Assembly: GCA_963716135.1 (NCBI GenBank)
Contig: OY970289.1
Location: 1,860,001 to 1,924,000, forward strand
DNA: 64,000 nucleotides
Direction: 5' to 3'
DNA from: CAVRAW01 sp963716135
GTDB lineage: Bacteria; Planctomycetota; Planctomycetia; Pirellulales; JADZDJ01
Made by a program: the position numbers and the translations under genes. Below, piece by piece: positions 27,643 through 38,800 of this stretch. Numbering within the stretch: position 1 is the stretch's first letter; each line of letters opens with the position of its first letter. A model generated the notes under the pieces. It did not search any database and had not been told where the DNA came from. It saw only the letters and a list, made by a program, of their open reading frames with translations.

Positions 27643-28692
27643 CTAGTTGCCCACGTACTTTGCATACACCGTGCGGGCTTCGGCGATGTCGCTGGTGCCG
27701 GTGATGATGGCGCGGCCGTCGGGGAACAGGGTGAGGACGTAGTTTTTCACCGCGCACCGCAGCAGGTATTTGTTTTGAGTGACGTCGCCCACTGCGGCGA
27801 GTTTTTTGGCTAGCGAATCGAGAGCGACACCTTGCCCGTCGGCGGCGTGGCTGAGTTGCACTGAGTTTCGGCCGCACAGCACGGCAGTGTGGCTGCCGCG
27901 GCCGCCGGTGAGCCAGGGGAATTCTTCGCCGCGGCAGGTGGGGCAACCGCCGGCGGTGCGCAAGCGGTCGAGATTGAGCTGCCGCATTTGGTTGTCCCAC
28001 AGGTCGATCAATGTGAGCGATTTGCTCACCGCTTCGGCGTGGCCCGACAGGATCTTAATGGCTTCGTTGGCTTGAATGGAGGCGATCAAATTTACGATCG
28101 GTCCTAGGATGCCGGCCGTGTCGCAGGTGGGCGATGTGCCCGGCGGCGGCGGCTCGGTCATCAGGCAGCGAAAGCAAGGAGGCTGGTCAGGCAAGATGGT
28201 GAGCGTCTGCCCTTCGGCGCCGATGCAGCCGCCATAGACCCAGGGGAGTTTTTGTTTGACCGCGGCTTCGTTGAGCAGAAAGCGGGTTTCGAAGTTGTCG
28301 GTGCCGTCGAGGATAACGTCGCAATTCTGGCACATCGCGAGCACGTTGCCGGCATCAACGTCGGCGACGATCGGTTCGATTTCGATTTCGGAATTGATTC
28401 GCCGCAGTTTTTCCGCCGCGGCGACCGATTTCGGCAGCGCGGCGGCCACGTCGGCTTCGTCGAACAGCACCTGCCGCTGCAGATTATTGAGTTCTAGAAA
28501 ATCGCGATCCACAATTCGCAGCTTGCCGACGCCGGCGCGGGCCAGTGTGTTGGCGATCATGCTCCCCAGGGCGCCGCAGCCGCAAATCAATGCACGGCTG
28601 GCGAGCAGCCGCCGCTGTCCTTCTTTGCCAATCGGCGGATAGATCATCTGCCGGGCGTAGCGATCGAGCGGATTGGCGTTGCTTTCAGTCAT
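27643..28692 (-). CDS. ThiF/MoeB-type adenylyltransferase (E1-like)
   Basis: 349 aa. E1-like core: RYARQMIYPPIGKEGQRRLL, nucleotide loop ICGCGALGSMIANTLARAG, RIVDRDFLELNNLQRQVLF (with D, N and R residues for ATP), DGTDNFETRFLLNEAA, then zinc-binding CFRC...CPTC. These enzymes adenylate the C-terminus of a ubiquitin-like sulphur carrier (ThiS/MoaD type). A ~90-residue C-terminal part (from LTGGRGSHTAVLCG) replaces the rhodanese domain of MoeB-R forms. No carrier gene is adjacent. Its ATG overlaps the stop of the unknown gene upstream (ATGA), so expression is coupled to uvrA. Confidence 0.85.
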   Translation of the reverse strand: MTESNANPLDRYARQMIYPPIGKEGQRRLLASRALICGCGALGSMIANTLARAGVGKLRIVDRDFLELNNLQRQVLFDEADVAAALPKSVAAAEKLRRINSEIEIEPIVADVDAGNVLAMCQNCDVILDGTDNFETRFLLNEAAVKQKLPWVYGGCIGAEGQTLTILPDQPPCFRCLMTEPPPPGTSPTCDTAGILGPIVNLIASIQANEAIKILSGHAEAVSKSLTLIDLWDNQMRQLNLDRLRTAGGCPTCRGEEFPWLTGGRGSHTAVLCGRNSVQLSHAADGQGVALDSLAKKLAAVGDVTQNKYLLRCAVKNYVLTLFPDGRAIITGTSDIAEARTVYAKYVGN

Positions 28693-29525
28693 ACCATGAA
28701 GCCGGCAAAATCGCCGTGGCTTGCTAGTTCGGATTGAAGTGCGTCGCAAGCGGCGCGGGATTGTTCGATGGACGGTGGTTGAGACAATTGTCGGACGGCG
28801 ATCATTGGAATCGCAAGCTGCGCGAATTTTGAGAGATCGGTCGATTCGACAAAAGCGAGCTGTGCCCAGGGAGCGATTGGATCGCTCTCGGCAAGATGTT
28901 GGGCCAGTAATAGATTTGGAATGTGCGCACGAATGTCAGGCGGCAAATTGGCACTGCTGCGTAAGAGCACGATTGCAACCGCAGGCCATCGGGCGAGGCG
29001 GCGGAGTTCGGTACCGGGCTCAGAGAGCCCGGCTCTGTTGGTGAGATCGGCAATCAGCAAAGCGCCGTTTCGGCTGGCGAATTCACACAATTCATCGCTG
29101 GGATTTTCGACAATGAGGGCCGTCCACGTTTCGCGAGCGAACTTCGACGCAATTTCGAACTGGTGCGTTCTTACTGCGCGGAGAACGAATCGCTTGCCGT
29201 CGAAATGCAGATGGCGTCCGCGCACGCCGAGGCGGCGGATGCCGATGATTCGTTCGGTGCGAACGCCGCCGACGTCTAGCTGGGCCCGATACAGAAACGG
29301 CAGCTCCGGAGTCCAGAAACAGGGGTCGGGGACGATGGCTTCGGAAACGCCGCGATTGCCAGGCAGGGGTGAAAACGGAATGTGCGCCGGCAGCGTTTTG
29401 GCGAATTCGCATTCGGGACCGGCCAGTTGGCCGGTGATTGATTTTTCGTTGGCAGTGCGAGCATAGACACGCGCCTCCGCAGGATTCGCATCACCGAAGA
29501 ACACTTCGAGCGCGTCGAGGCTCAT
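28689..29525 (-). CDS. Unknown protein coupled between uvrA and thiF
   Basis: 278 aa. No signal peptide or membrane helix. Residues ~66-115 (FWTPELPFLYRAQLDVGGVR, then IIGIRRLGVRGRHLHFDGKR) weakly recall the jelly-roll/Ig part of glycoside hydrolase family 2, but no catalytic barrel is present. The C-terminal half alternates hydrophobic strands and helices (NGALLIADLTN, WPAVAIVLLRSSANLP, IPMIAVRQLSQ), like a Rossmann or TIM-type remnant. It overlaps uvrA (ATGA, 29522-29525) and thiF (28689-28692) by 4 nt each, so it is translated with both. I do not assign a function. Confidence 0.6.
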   Translation of the reverse strand: MSLDALEVFFGDANPAEARVYARTANEKSITGQLAGPECEFAKTLPAHIPFSPLPGNRGVSEAIVPDPCFWTPELPFLYRAQLDVGGVRTERIIGIRRLGVRGRHLHFDGKRFVLRAVRTHQFEIASKFARETWTALIVENPSDELCEFASRNGALLIADLTNRAGLSEPGTELRRLARWPAVAIVLLRSSANLPPDIRAHIPNLLLAQHLAESDPIAPWAQLAFVESTDLSKFAQLAIPMIAVRQLSQPPSIEQSRAACDALQSELASHGDFAGFMV

Positions 29526-32345
29526 GCGGAGGCCTCTTGGAGTTGCTTGGCCAGCGCTTCGGCCAAAAATCGGCCGGTGGCCGAGCTCTTCGCGCGGGCG
29601 ATGAATTCTGGGGTGCCTTGGGCGACAATCTGGCCCCCTTCATCGGCGGCGCCGGGGCCGAGATCGATGATGTAGTCGGCGGCTTTCATGACTTGCAGGT
29701 TGTGTTCCACGACGATCAGCGAGTGCCCCACGGCCAGCAGCGCGTCGAAGCAATCCAACAGTTGCACGACATCGGCAAAGTGAAGGCCGGTCGTCGGCTC
29801 GTCGAGGATGAACAGGGTGCGGTTGCGCTTGGCGGCCGACATGTAGCCGGCCAGTTTCAGCCGCTGTGCCTCGCCGCCGGAGAGCGTGTTGGCGGGCTGG
29901 CCAAGGCGCAGGTAATCCAAACCGACGTCGATCAGCAATTTCAACCGGGCTTGCACTTTGGGGCAGCCGCGGAAGAAGGTGAACGCCTCGCGGACCGTCA
30001 TCTCGAGCACTTCGGCGATGTTGCGGCCGCGGTAAGTGATCTTCAGGATTTCGGGACGGTAGCGGCGGCCGTGGCATTGGCTGCATTTCATGAACACGTC
30101 GGCCATGAATTGCATGTCGATTTCGATGTAGCCGTCGCCGTGGCAGGCGGTGCAGCGGCCCCCTTCGACGTTGAAGCTGAAGTGGCTGGCGGTGTAGTTG
30201 CGGGTGCGGGCTTCGAGCGTTTCGGCGAACACGTTGCGAATTTCGTCGAAGGCTTTGATGTACGTGACCGGGTTGGAGCGCGGCGAACGGCCGATCGGGC
30301 TTTGATCGACGAGAATCACTTCGTTCAGTTGGCCGTCGCCGTAAACATCTTCGTGCTCCGCCGGGCGCGGCGCTTCTTCGCGCATGCGGCGCTTGAGGGC
30401 GGGATACAGCGTGTCTTCCACCAGCGTGCTTTTGCCGGAGCCGCTGACGCCGGTGACCAGGCACAATACTCCCAGCGGAAATTCGACGGTGATATTTTTC
30501 AGATTGTTGCCGCGGGCGCCGCGGAGCTTGATCCAGCCGTGATCGGTGCGGCGGCGCTGGCCGGGCGGGCTGATGCCACGACGGCCGGCCAGGTAATCGC
30601 CCGTGAGGCTCTTGGGATTGGCGAGCATTTCTTGCACGGTGCCTTGGAACACAACTTCGCCGCCGCGCTCGCCGGCGCCGGGGCCGATTTCAATAATTTG
30701 ATCGGCGGCGCGAATCAGCGATTCTTCGTGTTCCACCACGCAGACGCTGTTGCCCCGGTCGCGCAGCGATTTCACGGCCTTTACCAGGCGGTCGACATCG
30801 GCCGGATGCAGCCCGATGGAAGGTTCATCCAGCACGTAGAGCATGTTCACGAGGCTGGAGCCCAGCGCGGTGGTCAGGGCCACGCGCTGTGCTTCGCCGC
30901 CGCTGAGCGTGCGCAAGGCACGATCGAGCGTGAGGTAGCCCAAGCCGACCGATTCCAGATAGCCGAGCCGGGATTGAACTTGTTCCAGCATGGTGCGGCC
31001 GACGGCGCGCTCCCATTCAGGCAAGGCAAGCGCGGAAGAACGCCAGGGCATCGCGGATTTTCAGAGAGCAGATTTCCGCGATGTTTCGCCCGCCGACTTG
31101 GGCGGCCAGCGCTTCGGGCGCAGGCGCGAGCCATTGCACACCGGGCAGGTTCGGTAACTGCGCCAGCGGCTCAAGAACACGCGCAAGTGCATCTTGTACT
31201 TGCGCCGCTCGAGCCAGGCGAAGAAACCGCGCAAGCCGCCGAACTCGCGCTCGGGCACTCCTTCACGAATGAGCTTGAGATGATCTTCGGTGAGACTTTT
31301 GAAGGGGATGTCGAGCGGAATGTTGTAATCAGTGCGCCAGCGCGACAAGTTCTTCCAGTTCGTGAGCGTAGGCGGGGGTGTTCCAGGGAGCGATCGCGCC
31401 CTCGCGCAGCGATTTGCGCGGATCGGGCACGACCAGATCCATGTCGATGTCGATCACGTTGCCGAAGCCTTCGCATTCCGGACATGCGCCCAGCGGACTG
31501 TTGAAGCTGTACAGTCGCGGCTCCGGCGCAGGATAGGCGCGGCCGCAATGGTTGCAGATCATCTGATTGCTGAACGCCAGGCGGTGCCAGGCGCGGCCGT
31601 CGAGTTGGTACGGCGTGCCGCGGGCGGCGCCCGACAGTTGCGGTTGCTCGGGCATATCGACGAACACGACGGCGCGGCCCGCGCCCTCGGCAAAAGCGCC
31701 TTCGAGCGCTTCGCGCACCCGCTGCAGCGCAGCCCCGGCGGTGAGACGATCGACGATGACGCATAAATCGGCGGCGGTTTCAGATTGATCGGGCAGATTC
31801 ACAAGCCGATCGCCGCTGACGGCGCGAACGAAACCGTCGGCGATCAACTCGGCGATTGCCGCGGGTGTCGGCGCGGATTGCTCGAAGGCGACCAGAAAGC
31901 GCGTGCCTTCGGGCAACTGGGCGAGCATTTCGGCGGCGGTCTGCGGCGATTCGCGCCGCACTTCGTGGCCGCAGGTCTGACAGATCACGTGGCCGATTTT
32001 CGCAAACAAAAGCCGCAGGTAATCGTTGGCTTCTGTGACGGTGCCGACGGTGCTGCGGCTGGAGCGGCTGGACGCTTTGTGAGTGATGCCGACCGCCGGC
32101 GGCAGGCCGGTGATCCGTTCGGCGGCCGGTCGCTCGAGCCGCTCGAGAAATTGGCGCGTGTAGGCGGAAAAAGTTTCGATGTAGCGGCGCTGGCCTTCGG
32201 CGTAGAGCGTGTCGAGCGCGAGACTGGTTTTGCCGCTGCCGCTGAGCCCGCAGAAGACCACCAGTTGGCGGTGGGGGATGTCGAGATCGACCCCCTTGAG
32301 GTTATGCACCTCGACGCCGCGCAGCGAAATGCAGCCCTTGGTCAC
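29522..32345 (-). CDS. uvrA: UvrABC excinuclease subunit A (three indels)
   Basis: Restored length ~941 aa, normal for UvrA. It is the damage-sensing ATPase of nucleotide excision repair. N-terminal ABC: FCGLSGSGKTSLALDTLYAE, TPPAVGITH-like region, zinc-finger CQTCGHEV. Second half: RALRTLSGGEAQRVALTTAL, LYVLDEPSIGLHPADVDRLV, LVTGVSGSGKSTLVEDTLYP, CTACHGDGYIEIDMQFMADV, ANTLSGGEAQRLKLA. Breaks: one extra T near 31331 (restores LAHDYNIPLDIPF), one missing base near 31115, two missing in a GC repeat near 31031 (restores FFRALALPEWERA). Start GTG 32345 is inferred from homologous starts. Its stop overlaps the next gene. Confidence 0.93.
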
Positions 32346-32473
32346 AGTTGTCGTTCTCAATTGCCTTCGGACACAACAACCCAACTTGTTATGATAGCCC
32401 GACGCAACACAATGGGCCAGTTGTGGCGGCGGCAAGCGGTTTCGCGTTACGGGTTTTGAGTTTCGAGCCGACA

Positions 32474-33791
32474 ATGGAACTTTTGGGTCGCAAAGTGACG
32501 ATTTTTGGTTTGGGCCGGCACGGCGGCGGCGTGGCCTCGGCGCGGCACTGCGCTGGCCGGGGCCGAAGTCACAGTGACCGATTTGGCGGACGAACAAACG
32601 TTGGCCGAGTCGATCGCGCAGCTTGGCGATGTGCGCATCGCGAAATACGCATTGGGCAGGCATCATGAACAGGATTTCCGAACAGCGGAAATCGTGGTGG
32701 TGAATCCGGCGGTCAAGCCCGGAAATCGATTTGTGCAAATGGCGCGACAGGCCGGCGCACAAATCACTTCGGAAACGGAACTGTTTCTGGATGCGTGCCC
32801 CGCGGCGGTGATCGGCGTGACGGGCACGGTGGGAAAATCGACGACCGCCGCTATGACCGCGGCGATTCTGCAAGCCTGCGGGCGGCGCACCTGGCTGGGA
32901 GGAAATATCGGCCACAGCTTGTTGGCCGACTTGCCGGAGATCCGCCGCGAAGATTTCGTGGTTCTGGAGATGAGCAGCTTTCAGTTGCACTGGCTCAGCG
33001 ACCAGGTGCGCTGGCCGGGCATGGCGGTGGTGACCAATTGCGCGGCGAATCATCTCGATTGGCACGGCACACGAGAACATTATCTGGCCGCAAAACAACG
33101 ATTAATCCGGCGCATGCCGGCGCATGGTTTTGCGGTGCTCAATATTCACGACGCGGAAGTGAGCACCTGGCGGCGGATTTGTGGTTGGGCGGCCCGGCCG
33201 CGGCGATTGGAAACGGTGCCGCCGCTGGCCGTGCCGGGGCAGCACAATCGCATCAATGCGGCTTGTGCGGCGCGCGTGGCCAAGGAGTTGGGCATTGACG
33301 ATGCGACGATTGCCGAATCGCTGGAACACTTCACGGCGCTGCCGCACCGGCTGCATTTGGCCGACGAAGCTGCCGGCCGGCGGTTCTATAACGATTCCAA
33401 AGCGACCACGCCGGCCGCCACCATCGCGGCATTGAACACGATGGATCGTTCGACATGGCTGTTGCTCGGCGGAGCGGACCAGGATTGCGACCTGGTGGAA
33501 TTGGCCAACGAAGTCGCTCGGAGCGCCAAGGGGGCGGCGGTGTTCGGCGCGGTCGCCGAAAAGTTGGACGACATGTTGCGATCGGTGGATCCGACGTTTC
33601 CGTGCATCCGCGCGGAAACGCTGGACGAAGCGCTGGCGTGGGCTTGGGAACAATCGAAACACGGCGAAGCAATTTTGCTTTCGCCCGCCTGCGCGAGCAC
33701 CGATCAGTTTCGCGATTTCACCCACCGCGGCGAATGGTTTGAACAGTTGGTGCGGGAACTTTCAAAATCGAGCCAGGCTCGAAAGGCTTAA
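32474..33791 (+). CDS. murD: UDP-N-acetylmuramoyl-L-alanine:D-glutamate ligase (one indel)
   Basis: Restored length 438 aa. MurD adds D-Glu to UDP-MurNAc-Ala in the cytosol. Start ATG 32474: ELLGRKVTIFGLGRHGGGVA. One extra T near 32549 separates this from ALAGAEVTVTDLADEQTLAE. Mur ligase blocks: VIGVTGTVGKSTTAAMTAAI (P-loop), VLEMSSFQLHWL, NCAANHLDWHGT, GQHNRINAACAARVAKELGI, FYNDSKATTPAATIAAL, and LLSPACASTDQFRDFTHRGE at the C-terminus. The P-loop reads GTVGKST rather than the usual G-T/S-N-G-K-S-T. It shows that this planctomycete keeps a peptidoglycan precursor enzyme. Divergent from uvrA. Confidence 0.92.
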
Positions 33792-33920
33792 ACGGGGCAT
33801 TTTTGCGGGAGATTTTTTGCCCGTTGCCCGATCTTCAGCGAAGGCGTAAGGTATTTTTTGGTGGGAGCAAATTGCGGCAAATCGTATCGGCATGGTTGCG
33901 CTGAAGTTGAAGGAGAAATC

Positions 33921-34298
33921 ATGGACACCGCTGCGGATCAACAAACCAAATCTCGGAAAACTTCGTTCATCGAACGGCTGGCCGAGAAGGTGGGCGTGAA
34001 TGCCAGCGCCAAGACCATCTATTCCGAACCCGTGCAGTGCGACGGCGTGACCGTGATTCCGGTTGCTAAGGTGCGCTGGGGTTTTGGCGGCGGCAGCGGC
34101 AGTGAGTCGGGCAAGCGCGGAAAAGGCGGCGGCGGCGGCGTCCAGGTGTCCCCGCTGGGCTACATTGAAATGAAGGACGGCCGCAGCGAATATCGCCCCA
34201 TCAGCGATCCCGCCAGTCTGGGACCGCTCATGATCATCGGCGGCGTAGTCGGCTGGGTGCTGCTGCGCGGATTGAGGAAGTTGATCCGCGGGAAGTAG
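33921..34298 (+). CDS. GerW/YtfJ-family protein
   Basis: 125 aa, start ATG 33921 with AAGGAG 6 nt upstream. Central region: KTIYSEPVQCDGVTVIPVAK, VRWGFGGGSG, a Gly/Lys-rich loop (KRGKGGGGGVQVSPLGYIEM), ending with a hydrophobic LMIIGGVVGWVLL helix. This matches the GerW/YtfJ family ('vG.pi..g..tiiPv.kv.fGfg.Gg...ggGgGg.v.p'). In Bacillus YtfJ is a spore protein, but homologues are widespread in non-sporeformers where the role is unknown. The C-terminal helix suggests membrane association. It stands alone between murD and dapL. Confidence 0.8.
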   Translation: MDTAADQQTKSRKTSFIERLAEKVGVNASAKTIYSEPVQCDGVTVIPVAKVRWGFGGGSGSESGKRGKGGGGGVQVSPLGYIEMKDGRSEYRPISDPASLGPLMIIGGVVGWVLLRGLRKLIRGK

Positions 34299-34438
34299 AT
34301 CGCCGCAACCGCGTCCTTTCCCATCTTGCACCGGTCCGATCGAGCGCCAATGCCGCTTGCCGCCGCGCGAACCGTGCGGTACTTTGGCGGCTCATTCCTC
34401 TGCGTAGCCCCAAGGCACGACGACTAGCCACTTCCCCC

Positions 34439-35670
34439 ATGTCCGACCCCTATTTCCAATCCCGATTCGCCGAGCGCATCGGCGGAGCCAATTACGGCAG
34501 GGGAACCGAAATCTACAAGTTTGAAAAAATCAAGCGCGCGAGCGCAAGGCGCTGGCCGATCACCCCGAGCGCAAGCTGATCGACTTCGGCATCGGCGAAA
34601 ACGACGAAATGGCGCCCGAGAGCGTGCGCCAGGCCATGGCCCGCGAAATCAATCGCCCCGAAAACCGCGGCTACGCCGACAACGGCATCGCCGAGTTCAA
34701 GGAGGCCGCCGCCCGCTTCATGCAACGCAACTTCGGCGTGCAACTCGATCCGGTAACGGAAGTAAACCACTGCATCGGCTCGAAAACCGCCCTGGCGATG
34801 ATTCCCGCCGCGTTCATCAATCCCGGCGACGTCACGCTGATGACCGTCCCCGGCTATCCCGTGGCAGGCACGCACACGAAATACTACGGCGGCACGGTGC
34901 ATCGCCTGCTGTTGGAGGAAAAGAACAACTTTCTGCCCGATCTGAATTCCATCCCCGCCGACGTGCTAAGCCGCACCAAGCTTTTGGTGCTCTGCTACCC
35001 CAACAGTCCCACGGGCAAAACGGCCCCGGTCGATTTCTACAAGCGCGTGATCGAATTCGCGCAGAAGAACAAGATCGTGGTCATTCAGGACGCCGCCCAC
35101 GGCATGCTCAGCTACGATCAGCCGCCGTCCAGCTTCCTCAGTGTGCCCGGCGCGAAAGATGTCGGCGTGGAAATTCACAGCTTGTCCAAGGGCTTCCACA
35201 TGATCGGCTGGCGCCTCGGCTGGGTTTGCGGCCATGAACGCATCGTCCGCGCCTTCGCCGACGTGAAAGACAACTGCGATAGCGGCCAATTCATCGCCAT
35301 CCAAAAAGCCGCTGCCGCCGCACTGGACGACGACTCCATCCCCCGCGCCGTGCGCGCCAAATACCAGCGCCGCCTGAAAAAACTCGTCGACACGCTCACC
35401 CGCTGCGGCTTCACCTGCAAAATGCCCGGCGGAACCTACTTCCTCTACACCCGGTCACCCAAGGGCCTGGCCGGCGGCCAGAAGTTTGAAAATGCTGAAG
35501 CCGCCAGTCAGTACCTGATCAACGAACACTCCATTATCACCGTCCCCTGGGACGACGCCGGCGCATTCCTCCGCTTTTCCGTCACCTACGAAGCCCCCGA
35601 CGAAAGAGCCGAAGACGCCCTCATGGCCGAAACCGAAAAGCGCCTCAAAGAAATCAAACCCGTCTTCTGA
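34439..35670 (+). CDS. dapL: LL-diaminopimelate aminotransferase (one indel)
   Basis: Restored length 410 aa, the family norm. DapL converts tetrahydrodipicolinate to LL-diaminopimelate in one PLP-dependent step, feeding lysine and peptidoglycan. From ATG 34439: DPYFQSRFAERIGGANYGRG, TEIYKFEKIKRA. A missing base near 34540 breaks the frame; correcting it restores ERKALADHPERKLIDFGIGE and NDEMAPESVRQAMARE. Later blocks: NRGYADNGIAEFKEAAARFM, NHCIGSKTALAMIPAAFINP, PGYPVAGTHTKYYGG, LCYPNSPTGKTA, SLSKGFHMIGWRLGWVCG with the PLP Lys. The start lacks an obvious ribosome binding site. An inverted repeat follows the stop. Confidence 0.92.
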
Positions 35671-35684
35671 AATAGCCGCGCCCC

Positions 35685-35792
35685 GGGAACACAGATAAAC
35701 ACAGATGGAAAGGATAAACGCAGATCGGCAGAATTAACTGCGTATGTCTGATCTGTGTTCATCTGAGTTCATCCGCCTTCATCTGTGTTCCC
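35685..35792. repeat. ~108-nt inverted repeat built from CACAGAT-type units
   Basis: The left arm (35685-35725) and right arm (35751-35792) are imperfect reverse complements, with the outer 12 nt (GGGAACACAGAT / ATCTGTGTTCCC) matching perfectly. Inside, the units repeat about every 10 nt (AACACAGAT, AAACACAGAT, AACGCAGAT). It sits between the convergent stops of dapL and putA, so it may serve both as a transcript end structure. Confidence 0.7.
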
Positions 35793-35801
35793 TAGACCGA
35801 A

Positions 35802-38800
35802 CTACTCCTGTTCACTAGGCGCAAAGCCGCGGCGCAGCGTGTTCTCGGTAATGGTCCGCGGCAGGACGAACTGCAGCAAATAATCCGGCCCCCCTGCCTT
35901 GCTGCCGATGCCCGAGAGTTTGAATCCGCCGAACGGCTGCCGCCCGACCAGCGCCCCGGTAATCGCCCGGTTCAAATACAAGTTGCCCACCATCATCTCG
36001 CGGCACGCCCGATCCAAATGCGCCGGGCTGCGTGAAAAAATCCCGCCGGTCAGCGCGTACTCGGTCGAATTGGTAATGCGAATCGCCTCGCTCAAATCGC
36101 TTGCGCGAATCACTGCCAACACCGGCCCAAAAATCTCTTCCTGCGCCAGCCGGCTCTCCGGCTTCACGTCCGCAAAAATGTGCGGCCCGACAAAAAATCC
36201 CTGCTGCGCAAGCGGTCCCACATCCACCGCCAACACCTCGCGTGCTTCCTTGCGCCCAACTGAATGTAATCCTGAATCCGCCGCACGCTTTCGGCATCGA
36301 TCACCGGCCCGACGCTGGTCGCAGGATCATCCGCCGGCCCCACTTTCAAACTGCGCGTCGCTTCCACCGACCGCTTCAGAAAGGCGTCGTAAATTGACGA
36401 CAGCACGATCGCCCGCGAACAGGCGGAGCATTTTTGCCCCTGATAGCCGAAAGCACTGCGCACCACGCCCAGCACCGCCTCATCCAAATCGGCGTCATCA
36501 TCCACGATGATGGCGTTTTTGCCCCCCATTTCGCATATCACGTGCTTTACATAACCAATCCCCTTGGCCGAAACTTCCGCCGCTTTGGCATTGATCGCCA
36601 ACCCCACCGCGCGCGATCCGGTGAAAGCGATCAAAGCCACATCCGGATGCTCCACCAGAGCTGCGCCGACCACTTCTCCCTGCCCCGGCAAGTATTGCAA
36701 CACCCCCGGCGGCAAATCGATCTGGCGAAAAATCTCCATCAGCTTGGCGGCAATCACGCTCGATTGCTCCGCCGGTTTCATGATCACCGTATTGCCGGTG
36801 GCCAACGCCGCGGTCGTCATGCCCGTCAAAATCGCCAACGGAAAATTCCACGGCGAAATGACCGCCGTCACTCCGCGCGGCATGTAAACAAACCGATTCT
36901 CTTCGCCGGGCACGTCGACTTCCTGCGATTGCTCCAGCGCCATCGCTCCGCGGGCATAGTATTCGCAAAAGTCGATCGCCTCGCACACATCGCCATCGGC
37001 TTCGCGCCATCCTTTGCCGCATTCGTACACTTCCCAAGCGGCCAGCTCAAACCGCCGCCGCCGCATTTCCGCCGCAGCTTCCAGCAAGAAATCGGCCCGG
37101 CGGCGCGCCCGAGCGAACTCCACTCCGCCAGCGCCTGTTTCGCCGCCGCCACCGCCGCGGCGGCATGCTGCGTTTCCGCCTTCGCCACCGTGCCCACCGC
37201 CTCGGACAGCTCCGAGGGATTGCGCGAAATAATTTCCGCCCGGGTTTCCACATCGTCGCCACCGATCACCAGCGGGTACGACCGCCCAAGCTGCGAGCGA
37301 ACTTCCTCTAGAGCCTCGCGCATCGCCTTCCGATTCCGCTCGATGGCAAAATCGGTCGGCGGCTCGTTGCGAAACGCCGGCAAATCGCCCCCCAGCGCCG
37401 GATGCTTGATGTGAATCGGCGATTCCTCCGCCGCCGGCTCGCCGGCCCGCCTGCCGCGCAACGCATCGGGATGTTCCACGGGATTCATCAACAAAACCTC
37501 CGGAGCCACCTGCTCGGTAAAGCTTGCTCGCAAAAACGAATCATTCGAAGTGTTCTCCAACAGCCGTCGCACCAGGTACGCCATGCCGGGAATCAATTCG
37601 CCGTAGGGCATGTAAATCCGCAGCCGGTAGCCGGCATCCACGATGGCCTGCTTCTCCGCGTCGGCCATGCCGTAGAGCATCTGCAACTCAAATGCTTCCC
37701 GTGCCAGTCCCAAATGCTGTGCCACCGCGATCCCATGGGCCAGCGAGCGCACATTGTGGCTCCCCAGCGCCGGGCGCAAGTGCTCGTGATTGAGCATCAA
37801 AAACCGCGTGGCCCGCTCGAAATTGGCATCCGACTGCCACTTCTCCTGAAACACCGGAATCGGCCAGCCTGTGGCGCGGGCGTGCACTGTTTCGTAATCC
37901 CAATAGGCGCCTTTGACCAATCGCACCCATACCGGCGTGCCGCGCCGCCGAGCCCAATCGCGCAGCCGAATCAAATCCGCCTCGGCATCGTGCAGATAAC
38001 ATTGAATCACGATCCCCACGTCGGCAAGATCGCGAAACTCATCCTCCATGAGCACATTTTGGAACACATACAGCGTGAGATCCTTGATCCGGTACGATTC
38101 CATGTCGACGTGCACGTGCGCACGCTGCCGCTTCGCCGCGCGAAAAATCGGCCGCAGCCGTTCCGCCACCCGCCGCAAACTCCCCTCAGGGTCGATGGGG
38201 TCGAACTGGCTATCCAGCGCCGACAGCTTGATCGACACATTCACCCGCGGCATCGGCCCATGCTCGTCCCGATCGATCTGAGGCACTTCCGGCGAGGCAT
38301 TCACCGTCGGCCCCAGATTTTCAATCAAATCGATGTACTGCCGCTGCCAGGAATCGGCCTCCGAATCGCTGGTGACCGCTTCCCCCAGCACGTCCAATGT
38401 GAATGCCCTCCGCCGCCGCCGCTGGTGCAGCGCCGCGGCCAGCACTTCCTTGGCGTCGGTGCCGGCAATGAACCGCCGGGCATGCGTCATCGCATTCCGC
38501 CGTGCAATGGCCGCCAACCCCCGCCGGCCCAGTGAAGTCGGATTCGCCACCGCCAACCCAAACCGCGCGGCCGACGGCAATCGATCGCCGACGTCGTACA
38601 GATACTCTTCCAGATGCCGCGCCACGGCATCGGCATCGTGCAGCATCGGCAGCACGTCGATGAAGCGAAACAACTGAACCTTGATCGCCTCGTCGTGCAT
38701 CGCCCAGGCCATGATCCGATCGTCCCACCAGCGCCGTTCCCAGGGGCTCGGCCCGCTGGTGTTCAGATGCTCAAACAGATAGCGCCCGATCTCCTGCGTG

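Noticed and set aside
29438..31504. 688-aa plus-strand ORF
   Set aside because: It is antisense to uvrA, with low-complexity Ala/Gly/His-rich translation typical of shadow frames in high-G+C DNA. The uvrA motifs on the other strand are unambiguous.
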